A DNA stretch of 64,000 nucleotides from assembly GCF_030247185.1 (NCBI RefSeq), contig NC_080570.1, positions 125,728,650-125,792,649 of the forward strand, read 5' to 3'. This document shows positions 34,322 to 44,647 of this stretch, one piece after another. The notes under the pieces were generated by a model. It saw only the letters and a list, made by a program, of their open reading frames with translations. It ran no database searches and was not told the DNA's origin. Each line of letters starts with the position of its first letter. The first letter of the stretch is position 1. The translations under genes and the position numbers were made by a program. The DNA is from Malaya genurostris (lineage: Eukaryota > Arthropoda > Insecta > Diptera > Culicidae).

Positions 34322-35050
34322 CTATTCATTGTGTTCTCCATTTGGCCTTCTTCTCCGATTACCATTGCCCGACGAAAGCATAATTGCCAACAGCCAGCGA
34401 AAAATGTCCACAACACAAAAGAATAGTTTCAGGGCATGGGTAACGTAATCTTCGCTTCCTTGTCGAATATCCTCCACAATCAGTTGGGTGTCGAACAGCA
34501 CGAATCCACACATAACCGCTAGTCCGGCATACAAACTCCACTTGTGAATTAACCACGACCGAAAGAACACGTTCGCCAGTCCAACAATGATTAGTCCTGT
34601 CATCGCACTGGACAAGATTCCGCCCAGTACGAGATGGCTTCCGCGCTGAGCACTCAGGGCGGCTATGCTTAGCCAGGTGAAGCTAAGTGTGGTTCCTAGC
34701 AGTGCAGTGATCACGAAAGCCGGATTCACGACCATCGCCTGTTCGATAAGCAGTCCCAGCAGATGGCCCGATAGAGCACCCACAATCAACAGCAATCCAA
34801 ACCGGAAGTGAACATTACTGGACCGATTTGGAATTAGAGCCAGTGTCACGATCGCAATCAATTGAAGCAAAATGGACAGCAATCCTGCCTCCCAAAATCC
34901 TGTCAGGTGTACAATTGAACCGGCAGTTGCAGCGGCACAGGTCAGTGCCATACAGGTGTACACTTTAAACAAATGTGAACGTACGCCGGCATCCAAATTT
35001 TGACATAACTTCTCCTGGAATATTTGCCGCGACCGTGACAATAGAGACAT
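34322..35050 (-). CDS. BI-1: Bax inhibitor-1 (TMBIM6-like), 242 aa
   Basis: This is a multi-pass ER membrane protein of the Bax-inhibitor/TMBIM family, known to dampen ER calcium release and stress-induced cell death. The start is the ATG of MSLLSRSRQIFQEK. A cytosolic helix is followed by six or seven hydrophobic segments: VYTCMALTCAAATAGSIV, LLSILLQLIAIVTLALI, FGLLLIVGALSGHLLG, AFVITALLGTTLSFTWLS, VLGGILSSAMTGLIIVGL and LYAGLAVMCGFVLFDTQLI. The family C-terminus is clear: FDTQLIVEDIRQGSEDYVTHALKLF, then DIFRWLLAIM and a charged tail (NRRRRPNGEHNE). The length matches insect orthologues. The coding region is a single uninterrupted exon. A 5' untranslated intron could end at CGGTAG just upstream. 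Confidence 0.93.
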   Translation of the reverse strand: MSLLSRSRQIFQEKLCQNLDAGVRSHLFKVYTCMALTCAAATAGSIVHLTGFWEAGLLSILLQLIAIVTLALIPNRSSNVHFRFGLLLIVGALSGHLLGLLIEQAMVVNPAFVITALLGTTLSFTWLSIAALSAQRGSHLVLGGILSSAMTGLIIVGLANVFFRSWLIHKWSLYAGLAVMCGFVLFDTQLIVEDIRQGSEDYVTHALKLFFCVVDIFRWLLAIMLSSGNGNRRRRPNGEHNE

Positions 35051-36085
35051 TTTCAAAAGCTACCGAAATGAGTGCTGTATCAATGACTACTGCGATGAAG
35101 GTAGATATCCATTAAATGATTTTTTGAAATTCCTTGTTTTGTTCTAGAAACGACTTGTGAAAATTAAAAGAAATTCTACACTATGGTGTTATGTGAGTAA
35201 GTTTCTATGAACGTGATGCAAGCATTTCATATTCCGGTGCCACTGAAAATGACGAGTTCGAAAAATTCTGATCCCGATCCACTTTTTTCTCATATCTACA
35301 GACAATCTTTATTTAAATTTAACTCATACCAACCGCCATTGCGCTCTCCCCTTCCTGGTTTACAGAATACATTACTAGACAAAAAAAATTGCAAATATGT
35401 TTAATATGTAGCTCGACCACAAACCGGTAATTTGGTAAGTAGTTTGCAGTTGCAGACTATAAGCGTAAATCAAATAAATTTAGATTTTCCACTGTTCTGA
35501 CACTGACAGCGCTTCAAGTTAGAAACGGGTACTTTTCTCCATTATCCACTTGATTATGTGAAATGCGCAGGCAACTTTATATACGCATTTTAGGAGCATT
35601 TACGCATCCATTCTACACCAGACGGCGCTTTTGGTGTCACGCGCTGCTAAATTCCTTTGCTGTTATACACTGGGGAATCTAGAGGTATTTTATTTATGCT
35701 TAAAGCTAAACATTTTATCTCAAACAAATCAATGGTCGCAAAACTGTAAAAGGCAAGAATATCAGAAGAAAAGTACGCTAACTTTTAAAACAACTCACAT
35801 ACTGGCTACGCAGAACCGATGCCAATATCGGAATGATAGGTCCTTTGTGAAAAATGTACTTGGTCCGGCCAGTGGTCAAATGCGTTTCAATCTTGTTTCA
35901 ATGCGTTCAATGTCAATTATTCTAAAAAATGAATTGGTATAGGTATCTGCAAGGCCACAATAACCTTTTTTGGCATCAATATGGATTAACGTTGCATGAG
36001 TCCATTTTTCTCAATTTGCATTATGGAAAAGTGAAAAAAAAAATTTGTGTGAATATTTTTTTCTTTGATAAACGAACCACAGCAA
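35051..36085. other. Upstream region of the Bax inhibitor gene, no further gene seen
   Basis: This should hold the promoter and 5' untranslated region of the minus-strand gene at 34322-35050. I see no confident core promoter motif. Plus-strand frames at 35207-35404 and 35631-35942 lack recognisable features. Confidence 0.4.
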
Positions 36086-36149
36086 TTATGCTTCGTGGCT
36101 TAGGGTGAAGCCAGAGAGAAAGCAGCAAGCGACGCGATGCGAAACTTGA

Positions 36150-36575
36150 CAGATCGCACGAAGTCGCGTGACGGAGCTCCGTTCTCTCAAGTTCAAAAGA
36201 AAAATGACATGTATGTCAGAGTGAACTCGATGCGTTGCGAAGCGACTACTGACCGATCGCATCGCACTCACTCTGACATAGGGTAACAGAGGTATTTTGG
36301 CCCGCTTTAGGATCGATTTTATTGTGGCCCACTTTGTAAAAATATCCACCAAATGTTGTAATATCTTTGAAAAATCCTTCCGCAATAGGTAGTTTTATGT
36401 GATTAGCTTCAAACTGATGCAACATGGGTTACCTAAGATCGATTGAATCCATATAGTTTGTTAGGTGGGCCAAAATATATGAAGTGACCAAAATACCTCT
36501 GTTACCCTACATGTCATTTATCTGCTGAACTTGAGTGGGCGGAGCTCTGCCGCGCAACTCCGTGCGATCTGAGTC
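36150..36575. mobile_element. Long foldback element, split by a TA MITE
   Basis: The left arm (about 36150-36230) carries TCGCACGAAGT, ACGGAGCTCCGT, CTCAAGTTCA and AATGACATGTATGTCAGAGT. The right arm is its inverted copy in two pieces (36263-36280 and 36508-36575): TCACTCTGACATA, then CATGTCATTTAT, GAACTTGAG and GGAGCTCTG to ACTCCGTGCGA. The loop contains a smaller GATGCG/CGCATC stem. The arms are about 80 bp and about 80% identical. The interruption is the 227-bp MITE at 36281-36507. Confidence 0.8.
36281..36507. mobile_element. 227-bp TA-flanked MITE nested in the foldback
   Basis: The ends are perfect inverts of 20 bp or more: GGGTAACAGAGGTATTTTGG and its complement. TA lies at both flanks (36279-36280 and 36508-36509). 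Removing the element and one TA restores the right arm of the surrounding foldback. A TA duplication suggests Tc1/mariner mobilisation. No coding sequence is present. Confidence 0.9.
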
Positions 36576-36719
36576 TAGATGTCTTTTCATGTTGTCTCGA
36601 ATGCAAGAGAAGTTTAATCGGTAAAACATTTCCCCGAATATACACTAGCTATGCAGTAGCTTGTACACGATTTGCGTTACATAGTTGTATTTGCATGTCA
36701 TTTTTTCAATCTGTTTTTC

Positions 36720-37265
36720 TCTTTTTTTATTTATTTATTTTTTTAGGAGTAAGTGAAAAGCCCACTGGAGCCGAGATTCTGTTATTCTCCTTCTTCAACA
36801 GGCATAAAACCGTCTTATCTTCTGTATCAACAGATTACATACATCCAAATGATACATAACAATCATCTTCTCTAATCATTATCCTAATCTAAAACTTTAA
36901 CGCTAACGCTAGTCATGTATATTTATAACGCTATTAAAATAGTAAAATTCATAAAGTTAGCAGTTAAAAAATCCCATAAGTAGGTTTTTGACAGTATTGC
37001 GAGATAAATGAAGATCGAACTCGTTAGAACAACTGTTGAAAAAGCGGCATATACTGGAGACTGGTTCATTGAAATCGTAATTAGTTCTAGCGCGAGGAAC
37101 TCGGAGAAAAGGATTGAATCGTAAATTACGACGATGGATGTCAACATTCAGCAGTTGTAGGAGATCTGTGTTAGATGCTGATCAAATTTAAAAACTACCT
37201 CAAAGCGAATCTACGTCTTAAAACTAATACAAATCATAATAATCTATGTTAGGGCAAAATGTGTC
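36720..37265. other. Unassigned AT-rich block
   Basis: The block starts with a T-rich run and has no recognisable gene. A 74-codon minus frame (36923-37147) is hydrophobic, but I cannot assign it. Confidence 0.35.
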
Positions 37266-37437
37266 CCGGGTTGGCGGTTCAATGCATAGGGCACTAGTCT
37301 TACAAACCAGTTGTCGTATGTTCGAGCCCCGACCTGGAAGGATTCGTAGTGTCAGTAGGATCTTAGCACCAGCCATGCAATGGTTCTGTACACCCTGAAT
37401 CGGCTGCGAAGTCTGTTGAAACAGAAGGTCAAATTCC
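37266..37437 (+). mobile_element. tRNA-derived SINE
   Basis: The head reads GGTTGGCGGTTCAATGCATA (A-box region), then CTTACAAACCAG and GTATGTTCGAGCCCCGACC (B box). This gives the arms expected of a tRNA-related Pol III promoter. The body that follows (GGAAGGATTCGTAGTGTCAG, CACCAGCCATGCAATGGTTC, GAATCGGCTGCGAAGTCTGT) resembles abundant culicine SINEs of the Feilai/Twin type. That family name comes from memory and was not checked by alignment. Confidence 0.75.
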
Positions 37438-38079
37438 ACTACATCATATCATCATTTTTGGTAGGATTTGTCGTTTTTTTATCATGTTTTTTGCAAAAAA
37501 TTGGTAAACACAAACAAAAAATTAGCCCCTTTCAAAAGACAGTCTGGATCAAATTCGGATCAAATTTGTGTTCAGAAAGCTTCATTCAAATCAGAGAGGG
37601 TGTTGAAGAAATTTCGGTTGATTTTCCGAATTGACGTATGAGCTAGTGATAGTTTCTCTTTGTTTACTTTCTCTACGATTATTGTGACGTGGTTTGTTTG
37701 TATTTCAAAATTCTGTTTGAAAGTCGAGGGTTTCAGGTATCATTTTATACAAAGTGTTGAGTGAGGAACGTCGAAACCGCTTGGTAAATACTAAAAGAGA
37801 AAGTAAACTAAGAGAAACTGTCACTTGCTCTTACGACCTTTTGAAAAATCAACCGAGAAATCCGAATACGATTTGGTGCGAAATTCGTCTATTCGAATAC
37901 TACACTAAGAAAAAACAAAACAATTTTCAAAATTTAAACTCGATTTGCAAAAAACAATTTCGAATTCAATTAATTTTTTCCCAAGTTTACAAAAACATTT
38001 TTGTATCAATCACTAATACTCTCTGCTAATATTGGACAGCTAGCAATTGGGTTTTTCGGTGTAATTTCTCATAAATTTA

Positions 38080-38331
38080 TGTCGTTTTCGCTTGATAAAA
38101 CCGAAACTGACCCAGGGTAGTTTCATCAAACAAACACTTTTCGCGAAGCTGTGTTGATTTCGCACTTAGCAACGGGGGTTTGAGCAAACCTGATATAAAC
38201 ACCAGGTTCGAAACTGATTCGATTTTCAGTTCAACAACGTTAAAACTAGGTTTGAAACTAGCTTCAAAGAAACGGTTTGACAGCAGTTAGGGTGGAAACT
38301 GGATTAGGTTTGGTATCAAGCGAAAACGACA
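38080..38331. mobile_element. 252-bp MITE, TTA target duplication
   Basis: The left end is TGTCGTTTTCGCTTGATAAA and the right end is CATCAAGCGAAAACGACA-like in complement. TTA lies on both sides (38077-38079 and 38332-38334). The first 11 bases, TGTCGTTTTCG, match the terminus of the 1024-1295 element, but the interiors differ. A broken half lies at 43008-43062. Confidence 0.8.
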
Positions 38332-38699
38332 TTAGTAACTTAGGAATTTCGGATGATAATGACTTTCAGTTTAGTTTAGTTTTCGCAAAAAAGACACTGA
38401 ATGAAAAATTCAGTTGGGACTAGAAACAGTTTTTGGTAGAAAAACTTTATTTCCTTAAAAGTACTCATCTTGCAAAGTATCAACGGTTGGTAGGGAACAT
38501 AATCACCTATATTTGAAAATTTTATCAAAATCAAAAATAAGATTTTTCTGTAAATCGACTTTAAGTTTTTACATTAAATTTTTTTCAGGGTAAGACTGGA
38601 TAAGATTTTTTTTTTCAGTGTTTTAACTCAAAAATTTGACTGATTTTGTAAAAATCACTAGTACAACACTTTTTTATAAAATGTGTTGTTTTGTCATTA

Positions 38700-39607
38700 A
38701 CTTATGATCAAAAAAGAACCGGAATTTTATTAAAAAACGCAAAATTTCAACTTTTAATAAATTTCTTTATTATCGCCTTCAAAGTACTTTCCTCCTGTGG
38801 CAATACATGCATGCCAACGCTTGATCCAATTTTCCATACAAGTTTTATAGGCCGCCGAAGGTATGGCCTTTAGTTTACGCAGCGAATTCTCTTTTATGGT
38901 CTCTATGGTCTCAAAACGCGTTCCCCGCAATGGCAATTAGAGTCTGGGGAAGAGGAAAAAGTCACACGGGGCCAAATCTGGAGAGTACGGTGCTTGGTTG
39001 ATGATATTGGTTGAGTTTTTGGCCAAAAACTGCGACACAACCAACGCTGTGTGAGCCGGCGCATTATCGTGAAATTCAGCTTTTTTGGCACCAGCCGAGA
39101 AGCGACGCGTTTCAAACCCAAAACATCAGTTAAAATGTGTTCGGCTGATCCATAAGAGATGCCCAACAACACAGCAATCTCTCTAATCGGTACAGAACGA
39201 TTTTGCAACACGATTTGCTTTGCCGATTCAATGTTTTCTTCAGTAACAGATGTTGTTGGGCGGCCAGGGATCTCATCATTATCCAAGCTTGTACGACAAC
39301 CTTTGAAACGTTTATACCACTCGTATGCCTGTGTTTTTCCTAGACACTTTCGGAACACTTAAATCCATTTGCAACACAAAATTTGATGCACGCACGTTGT
39401 TCTAAATTTTCATCCATTATAAAAATCGCCACACGAAAATTTTTCAACTTCTTTGTATAGACGCCAAACAAAAACTAATCGTACGATACGCGTCATTCGA
39501 CAGAATGTGTATAAAAGTGTTGCCAAAGCTGAGAGAATAAAAGTTTACCGATTGGACAAGCGCGGAAATTTTAAAATGAAAATTCCGGTTCTTTTTTGAT
39601 CATAAGG
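38700..39607 (-). mobile_element. DD34D mariner, deletion derivative, copy 1
   Basis: The ends read ACTTATGATCAAAAAAGAAC and the complement of ACCTTATGATCAAAAAAGAA. TA flanks both sides (38698-38699 and 39608-39609). It carries an internally deleted transposase on the minus strand. The copy at 50789-51508 shares the same stop codon and a similar internal deletion. Confidence 0.9.
38754..39417 (-). pseudogene. DD34D mariner transposase, internally deleted
   Basis: It starts MDENLEQRACIKFCVANGF, has an early stop at CSESV, then reads KTQAYEWYKRFKG and SLDNDEIPGRPTTSVTEEN of the mariner N-terminal helix-turn-helix region. At PKKLNF the frame jumps to HDNAPAHTALVVSQFLAKNS, so about 130 residues including the first catalytic Asp are lost. 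A reading-frame change follows, then SPDLAPCDFFLFPRLK with the third Asp, 34 residues after the second. The C-terminus (WIKRWHACIATGGKYFEG) is intact. Confidence 0.88.
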
Positions 39608-39609
39608 TA

Positions 39610-40403
39610 TAACTGTTTGAAAAAAAAAAACAAGTTTGGCACTTTTAAAAAGACAGTCTAGATCGATATTAGAAATACAAAGTATGCAAAGTGGCTTTTC
39701 GTGAAAAAGTCTACATGTCCAGAAAGTTTTCATTCAAATCTAAAAGAGTGTAGCCAACGGCAAATGCGATCTAACGATTTTATGCTGTAAATATTCATTT
39801 AGTGCTACTATCGAACAAGTATACTAATATTTCAGTACCGATATATTGCTTAAGTTTTTTTTTCTGGAAAATTAGAACCTGACAAAAACGTAACATGAAT
39901 GAGAGAAAAAAGTTTCTAAGTAGGAATAATTTCCTCGAAGTACAGCTTTTCATTTATCAAGCAACGACGAAGGATTTACACTCATTGTGCCTTAGAATGT
40001 GATGGATTTGAGAAACAACAGCTTTATGGAACAAATTATTAGCTCCACCAAATTTGTGAATTTATCAAATCAAATTTTCATTTCCCTCGTTTATCCGGAT
40101 AATTCTACTCCAAGAACCGCTCGTTGAAAATCGAATATAATTTAAAATCGAATAACCAAATATTTCGACTAGCACGTATGTATGAGAATTTTCCGAACAA
40201 ATCACAATTTTTTACTGCACTCAAATATGGCAGTACGACTCGGACTTATGTTACCATAATAGACCACATCGTTTTGATCCCTATTGGATACTTGTGTAGG
40301 CCACTTTGGAACTCTCTACCGACTCCGGTCCATTGCCGGGCACTTCTTTTGTTATCTGACATGTACGAGCTTTGTTAAAAAATTATCGAGGGTTACGTAT
40401 GTT
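39610..40403. other. AT-rich interval, no gene seen
   Basis: Only short AT-driven open frames are present, and I see no repeat boundary. Confidence 0.45.
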
Positions 40404-40956
40404 CGATTTTTAATCTTCTGATGGCGTTATATTGGTATTCATAACCCTCACTTATGTTGCAGGTTCCGACCGTTTTGAATGTCCAGTCAGTTTTTAAAAG
40501 CTATTGTGCATAGACGTATCGAAGTTTGTCTTCGATTTTGGTCGAACACAAATGGATAGGATGGCTGCTTCCATTGGGATGATTGAGCTTCGGTTTCTAT
40601 ATCATAATCAAAAACCCATGGTTTGTCACCAGTCACCACTCTGGAGCAATTTTTGGTCGTCACGGGCAGAATCATAGACCGTATCATGCCCAAACTACTG
40701 ATAATAATCGAATGGTTTCTGAACCAATCGAAATATTTAGATCCCAAGCAACTTTCGTGATTCGTCAATTGGCCAATACTAATTTCTTTATTTTATCAAT
40801 TGTTAACGTGCTTTGGCGTCCGGAACGCTCTTCGTCGCTCACATCTTCTCGGCCCTCTGAGAACATTTTGTGTCACTCAAAACAAAATTATCGGAACTGT
40901 AAACATAAGTGAGGGTCGTGAGGGCCAACATAACGCCACCAAAAGATCAAAAATCT
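40404..40956 (-). pseudogene. Decayed DD34D mariner with long inverted ends
   Basis: The ends are imperfect inverts of about 85 bp, with GATTTTTAATCTTCTGATGG and CCCTCACTTATGTTGCAG at the left and their complements at the right. The minus strand reads, across frames and stops, SEGREDVSDEERSG-like HTH sequence, a VAWDLNISIGSETIR segment and VVTGDKPWVFDYDIETEAQS, the first catalytic block with Glu changed to Lys. Everything downstream of SQWKQPSYP is lost. Confidence 0.75.
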
Positions 40957-42102
40957 AAAAAGACCGCGAAAATTGAAAGCTCACTATACTTTTTTTTAAC
41001 AATCCTCGTATTGTGAATTTAGATTCCGACAATTGACGAAAAAAGTTCACCCGATTTTCCATCAGCACGGCCAAAAAAGTTTTGCAAATGCGCTCGCGTT
41101 CGCGGTTTTGGTCCGGAGTCACACTCAGTGGGAATATGTTTTTTTTTTGTCAATCTGTCGTCGAAAAATGCCAACCGCGAAAGTTCCTTGAAATCAATAT
41201 TTCACGGTTTAATCTGTTTTAACCGTTTATCATCTCAAAAATTTATGTTGGATAAGAGAACGGAGATCTTTTCATACTAAACATTATGCCAAACACGTGA
41301 ACAAAATACGTCATGATGATGATATGGTTTCTTACTGCACATCGAGTCCAAATGTAATCGATTTCCGGTCGCTTATTTCATACTAGAAATATTCCTCTGT
41401 TTCCCATGAATGAACTACGATTGCATAAGAAATGTGTTTTGTTGCTTTTTCATCTTAGTCTTGGCAAAATATTTACCATTTATACTGGGGTAAATAATAA
41501 CAAATATAATTCCACTCGATCGTTTTTATCAGTGAAGTTTTATAGAGTAGAGCTGGCATTTTTTTCCCTATTAAACGTCAGCTTCGCAAACAAGCCAAGA
41601 TTAAGCCCTACAATCTCACGATAGAATGTCGGTGCATATGCCGTCCACTTTGCACTCGGTTATCTCAACACGTGACTGCAGTATGCGTTCAAAATCTCGG
41701 GAACTTGTTTGATAAGTGTGTATCATCACGAATTAACACACTTACATAAATTTGATTACCTTGTAGGTTTATTTGTGGATTCTCCCAAAAAGCGATCCGT
41801 TTGTACTGATTCTAGCTACTTTTGATGGCGTTTCACTGGTAATCCGTTCATTATCCTCGAAGCTAATCACAGTTTGCTGACACTTCCGTTATCTACAACC
41901 AAATTGTTACGGCACTACTTCCTAATACAATATACAGCAACTATTAGAAATCACCGATTGTTTTTTCACAAAATTAACAGATACTGATAATGCACAAACA
42001 CAAAACAAAACTAAATGATTTTACTGAAGGGGCTTGGGTATTAACTTCGTATGTTATTATTATTCCGACACAGCCCAACAGTTCGGGAAAGTAGGAGACT
42101 AA
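40957..42102. other. AT-rich interval, no gene seen
   Basis: I see no supported gene. The 72-codon frame at 41406-41624 has no recognisable motif. Confidence 0.45.
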
Positions 42103-42305
42103 AATGAAAATTGCACTTTTGTTCTTCGGTTTCGAATTACCACCAATCGGCTTCATATATGACTGTAGGTACTGGACTTGTGTACAGTGGTGTATTTTTG
42201 TTTTTTTTTTCTTTTCTTTCCAACCGCAGAATCGAACGCAATCACTCTCTAACCGTCACCAAACTGAATGGTGGTGGTACCCCAGGATATGTACAAAAGC
42301 AGTAG
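42103..42305 (+). CDS. Candidate small two-exon gene (46 aa)
   Basis: An ATG opens MKIALLFFGFELPPIGFIYD. A good donor (TGTAG|GTACTG) at 42168/42169 and a strong acceptor with a long pyrimidine tract (TTTCCAACCGCAG, ending 42229) define a 61-bp intron, a normal insect size. Splicing keeps the frame through an IERNHSLTVTKLNGGG segment to a TAG at 42303-42305. The hydrophobic start could be a short signal peptide. A different frame stays open in the GC-rich DNA beyond, so the real product may be longer and this copy frameshifted. I recognise no family. Confidence 0.25.
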
Positions 42306-42660
42306 AGGAACTCTTGGTTTTATTGCTTTATTGCTAACATCAGACCTTAAACGTAACTGGAATCTGCCGCAGACAACTGACTTACTACCGGCCGAGCTGA
42401 CGATCGAAACGCAACTGAAAATGCAGGCGGTCTCCTCACTTTGTGAAGTCACCGGTATCAGTCAGCTCACGAATCCTTAGGTATAACCGGCAACAGACCG
42501 ATGGCTTCGGACGACGGCCGAGGATCGTTATAGTACCGCTCGGGCAAGAGCATGAAGCTTTTCTACAATTGCTCATGCTCAGAAGAGCACTGAGGAGCAG
42601 CGGCCATATCGATGTAAGTAGTAGTGGTACAACTCTACGCGGGCATTGATAAGCTTTCTT
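42306..42660 (+). other. GC-rich block with shifted open frames, possible broken exon
   Basis: One frame (42268-42480) ends SQLTNP-stop, and a second (42443-42649) takes over with RPRIVIVPLGQEHEAFLQL and LRSSGHIDV. The change of frame, GC content and amino-acid make-up suggest an old coding sequence with a frameshift. The second segment faintly recalls an anticodon-binding fold of class II tRNA synthetases. That is an impression, not an assignment. Minus-strand frames are open here as well. Confidence 0.2.
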
Positions 42661-43007
42661 TACTAGCACGTTTATAATGTACCGAAACCGTCGGTGACTT
42701 CGTACAGGAGTCGATTAATTTAAGTCGTTTTTAACTTAATGTCGAACCAGACCCTGTCAGCTTGGAGCGATCTCAATCTTCAGTTCTGCAACGCCATCGC
42801 ACGGCGTCTCATTCAACATGTCATGTCAATTGTATGGGTGCGCAGTGCTGCTATTTTGGCGCGCACGAATTTGACATTTCTCTCCCCTACTTCTATGTAC
42901 GTGATTCGATGCGGACTCGCCTGAGGGCGCCATGGTCGCAAAAAAGGATGTTGCCAAAGATTTGTTCGGGAAATGTGAGAGCTGGATATCTTGTTAATAT
43001 GATGTCT

Positions 43008-43062
43008 TTGACAGCATTTAGAGTGGAAACTGGGTTAGGTTTGGCATCAAACGAAAACGACA
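43008..43062. mobile_element. Half of a 38080-type MITE
   Basis: The sequence CAGCATTTAGAGTGGAAACT, GGGTTAGGTTTGGCATCAAA and CGAAAACGACATAAG matches the right end of the 38080-38331 element. The left half is not recognisable nearby. Confidence 0.6.
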
Positions 43063-43400
43063 TAAGAATTTGTCTCGCAAACACGTCGTTCAGAATTTTA
43101 CTTACAGAACTCAACTCAAAATGTTATTCAGACAATTTTCAAATTTGCATGCCTACCTAGATTGAATCATGCTCCGTTTCTTCCCTCTTAGAAAAAAACA
43201 CTCAACGGTGGGCCTTCGTTGGTCCAATACGTTGGATCGTTGGTCCAATCAATCGTTCAACGGGAGGCCAACACGGGACCTTCGTTTATCGATTTTGAAA
43301 CAGACCGTTGAACCGAATTCCTTTTTTTTTGTTCAACAAACCCGGCAGACAGACGTCCATCGTTGAGCAGTTTTTAATATGAGGAGTTGGAGCCCCATTG

Positions 43401-44405
43401 CACAGTGGGGAAAAAACGATCAAAAACGCGATTTTGCTAAATAATTTTATAAAAACATAAGCAAATATTTTTAAAGTTAGTATTTCTTATGCAAATTTTT
43501 CCGTAGAATCGATTTATGATAGTTAGAAGATCCGCAAAATTCACTATCATGCCCGTTTTGCTCTAATTCCTCTTTTTTCTGACTTTACTTCGAAAACTAA
43601 CTGTGAAACTCAGGAAAAAATTCAATTCGACCAATCGGAAGGTATTCCTGATATGCTCATAAGTTATATAAATGGATTGATTTTAATAAGATTGACCACA
43701 AATAACTATATTCTGTTTTACCCTCAGTCATCTTCTTCCATGAATTTTCAGAAAAAAAAGTTCTACTGATCGGTGTTTGGACCAATTATGGTTAAACACG
43801 ACAGTTATATGTTTCGCATATAACCTCAAATAACAATTAACAGATAACATAGTCTCCATGATCGCATGCGTCGTGCTACATCGATTTACCCCAATTTTCC
43901 CACAAATATAATTTTATGTTGAATTCAGTAAAACGGATTAAACAGGCTAGTACTATCATTCACATTGTATTTAATTGGATCACAGATGTTTTGCACGTAA
44001 TATGAACCAATATTGATAGATCGTATTTGATTTGCGTTTGGATTGCAGATCATATTTCAACTGAGTATTATAACTAGAAAAAAAATGGGGTAAAACGGTA
44101 CAATGAGTTTTCTGCTTTCAATAAAACTATATGCAATCGATTTGTTAGACTTTTTTACATCGGAAACACTCTATTCGCTCTTCTGCAAGTTCTCCGGTTT
44201 TATGTTATATAGTTAAGCTTGAACACAATGCAGTATAAAAATGGGAACTTAGGGTAAAATGAACATGATAGCGTTTCGTGCGGTCCTTCTAAATACCCTG
44301 AATCGAATTTACTGACCATTTTACACCAAAAAAGTGCTTTGTGGTCAGCTGTATCATGCCTCCAAAAAAAATCGTCGCGTTTTTGGTCCATTTTTCCCCA
44401 CTGTG
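43401..44405. mobile_element. Modular palindromic element, copy I (1005 bp)
   Basis: The termini are CACAGTGGGGAAAAA and its complement, with ATT next to each end. A motif close to GGGGTAAAACGG recurs in the interior in mirror-image order. Centres lie about 155, 317 and 487 bp in from the left end (minus orientation) and 149, 313 and 474 bp in from the right end (plus orientation). The flanks of corresponding motifs align too (GACCGCACGAA, CTATCATG). At 44334-44366 it shares a short piece with the transposase-linked copy II. No coding frame spans it. Confidence 0.75.
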
Positions 44406-44647
44406 CATTGGACTAGTTTTACTGAAGAATTTCCAAAGTTTTTTGCACTTATTTTTTTAACTAACACTACATACCTGCTCAATATTTCTACTTCACGTAG
44501 AACAACAACAAATTTTCTTTCTATATGAAGGTTACATCTAATTTTCACACTATTTTGCAAGAGAATAAACAACAAACCGATCCAGCCAACTGAACGAATA
44601 CTTCATGCAATATGTCTTTCAAAAACCGCTCAACGACCAACAAAATA

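Noticed and set aside
36923..37147. Hydrophobic 74-codon minus frame
   Set aside because: The AT-rich composition produces Ile/Phe/Leu codons. It has no ATG context or homologous motif that I can name.
42762..43160. 132-codon plus-strand frame
   Set aside because: It runs through a MITE relic at its end and shows no domain, and its composition follows local base content.
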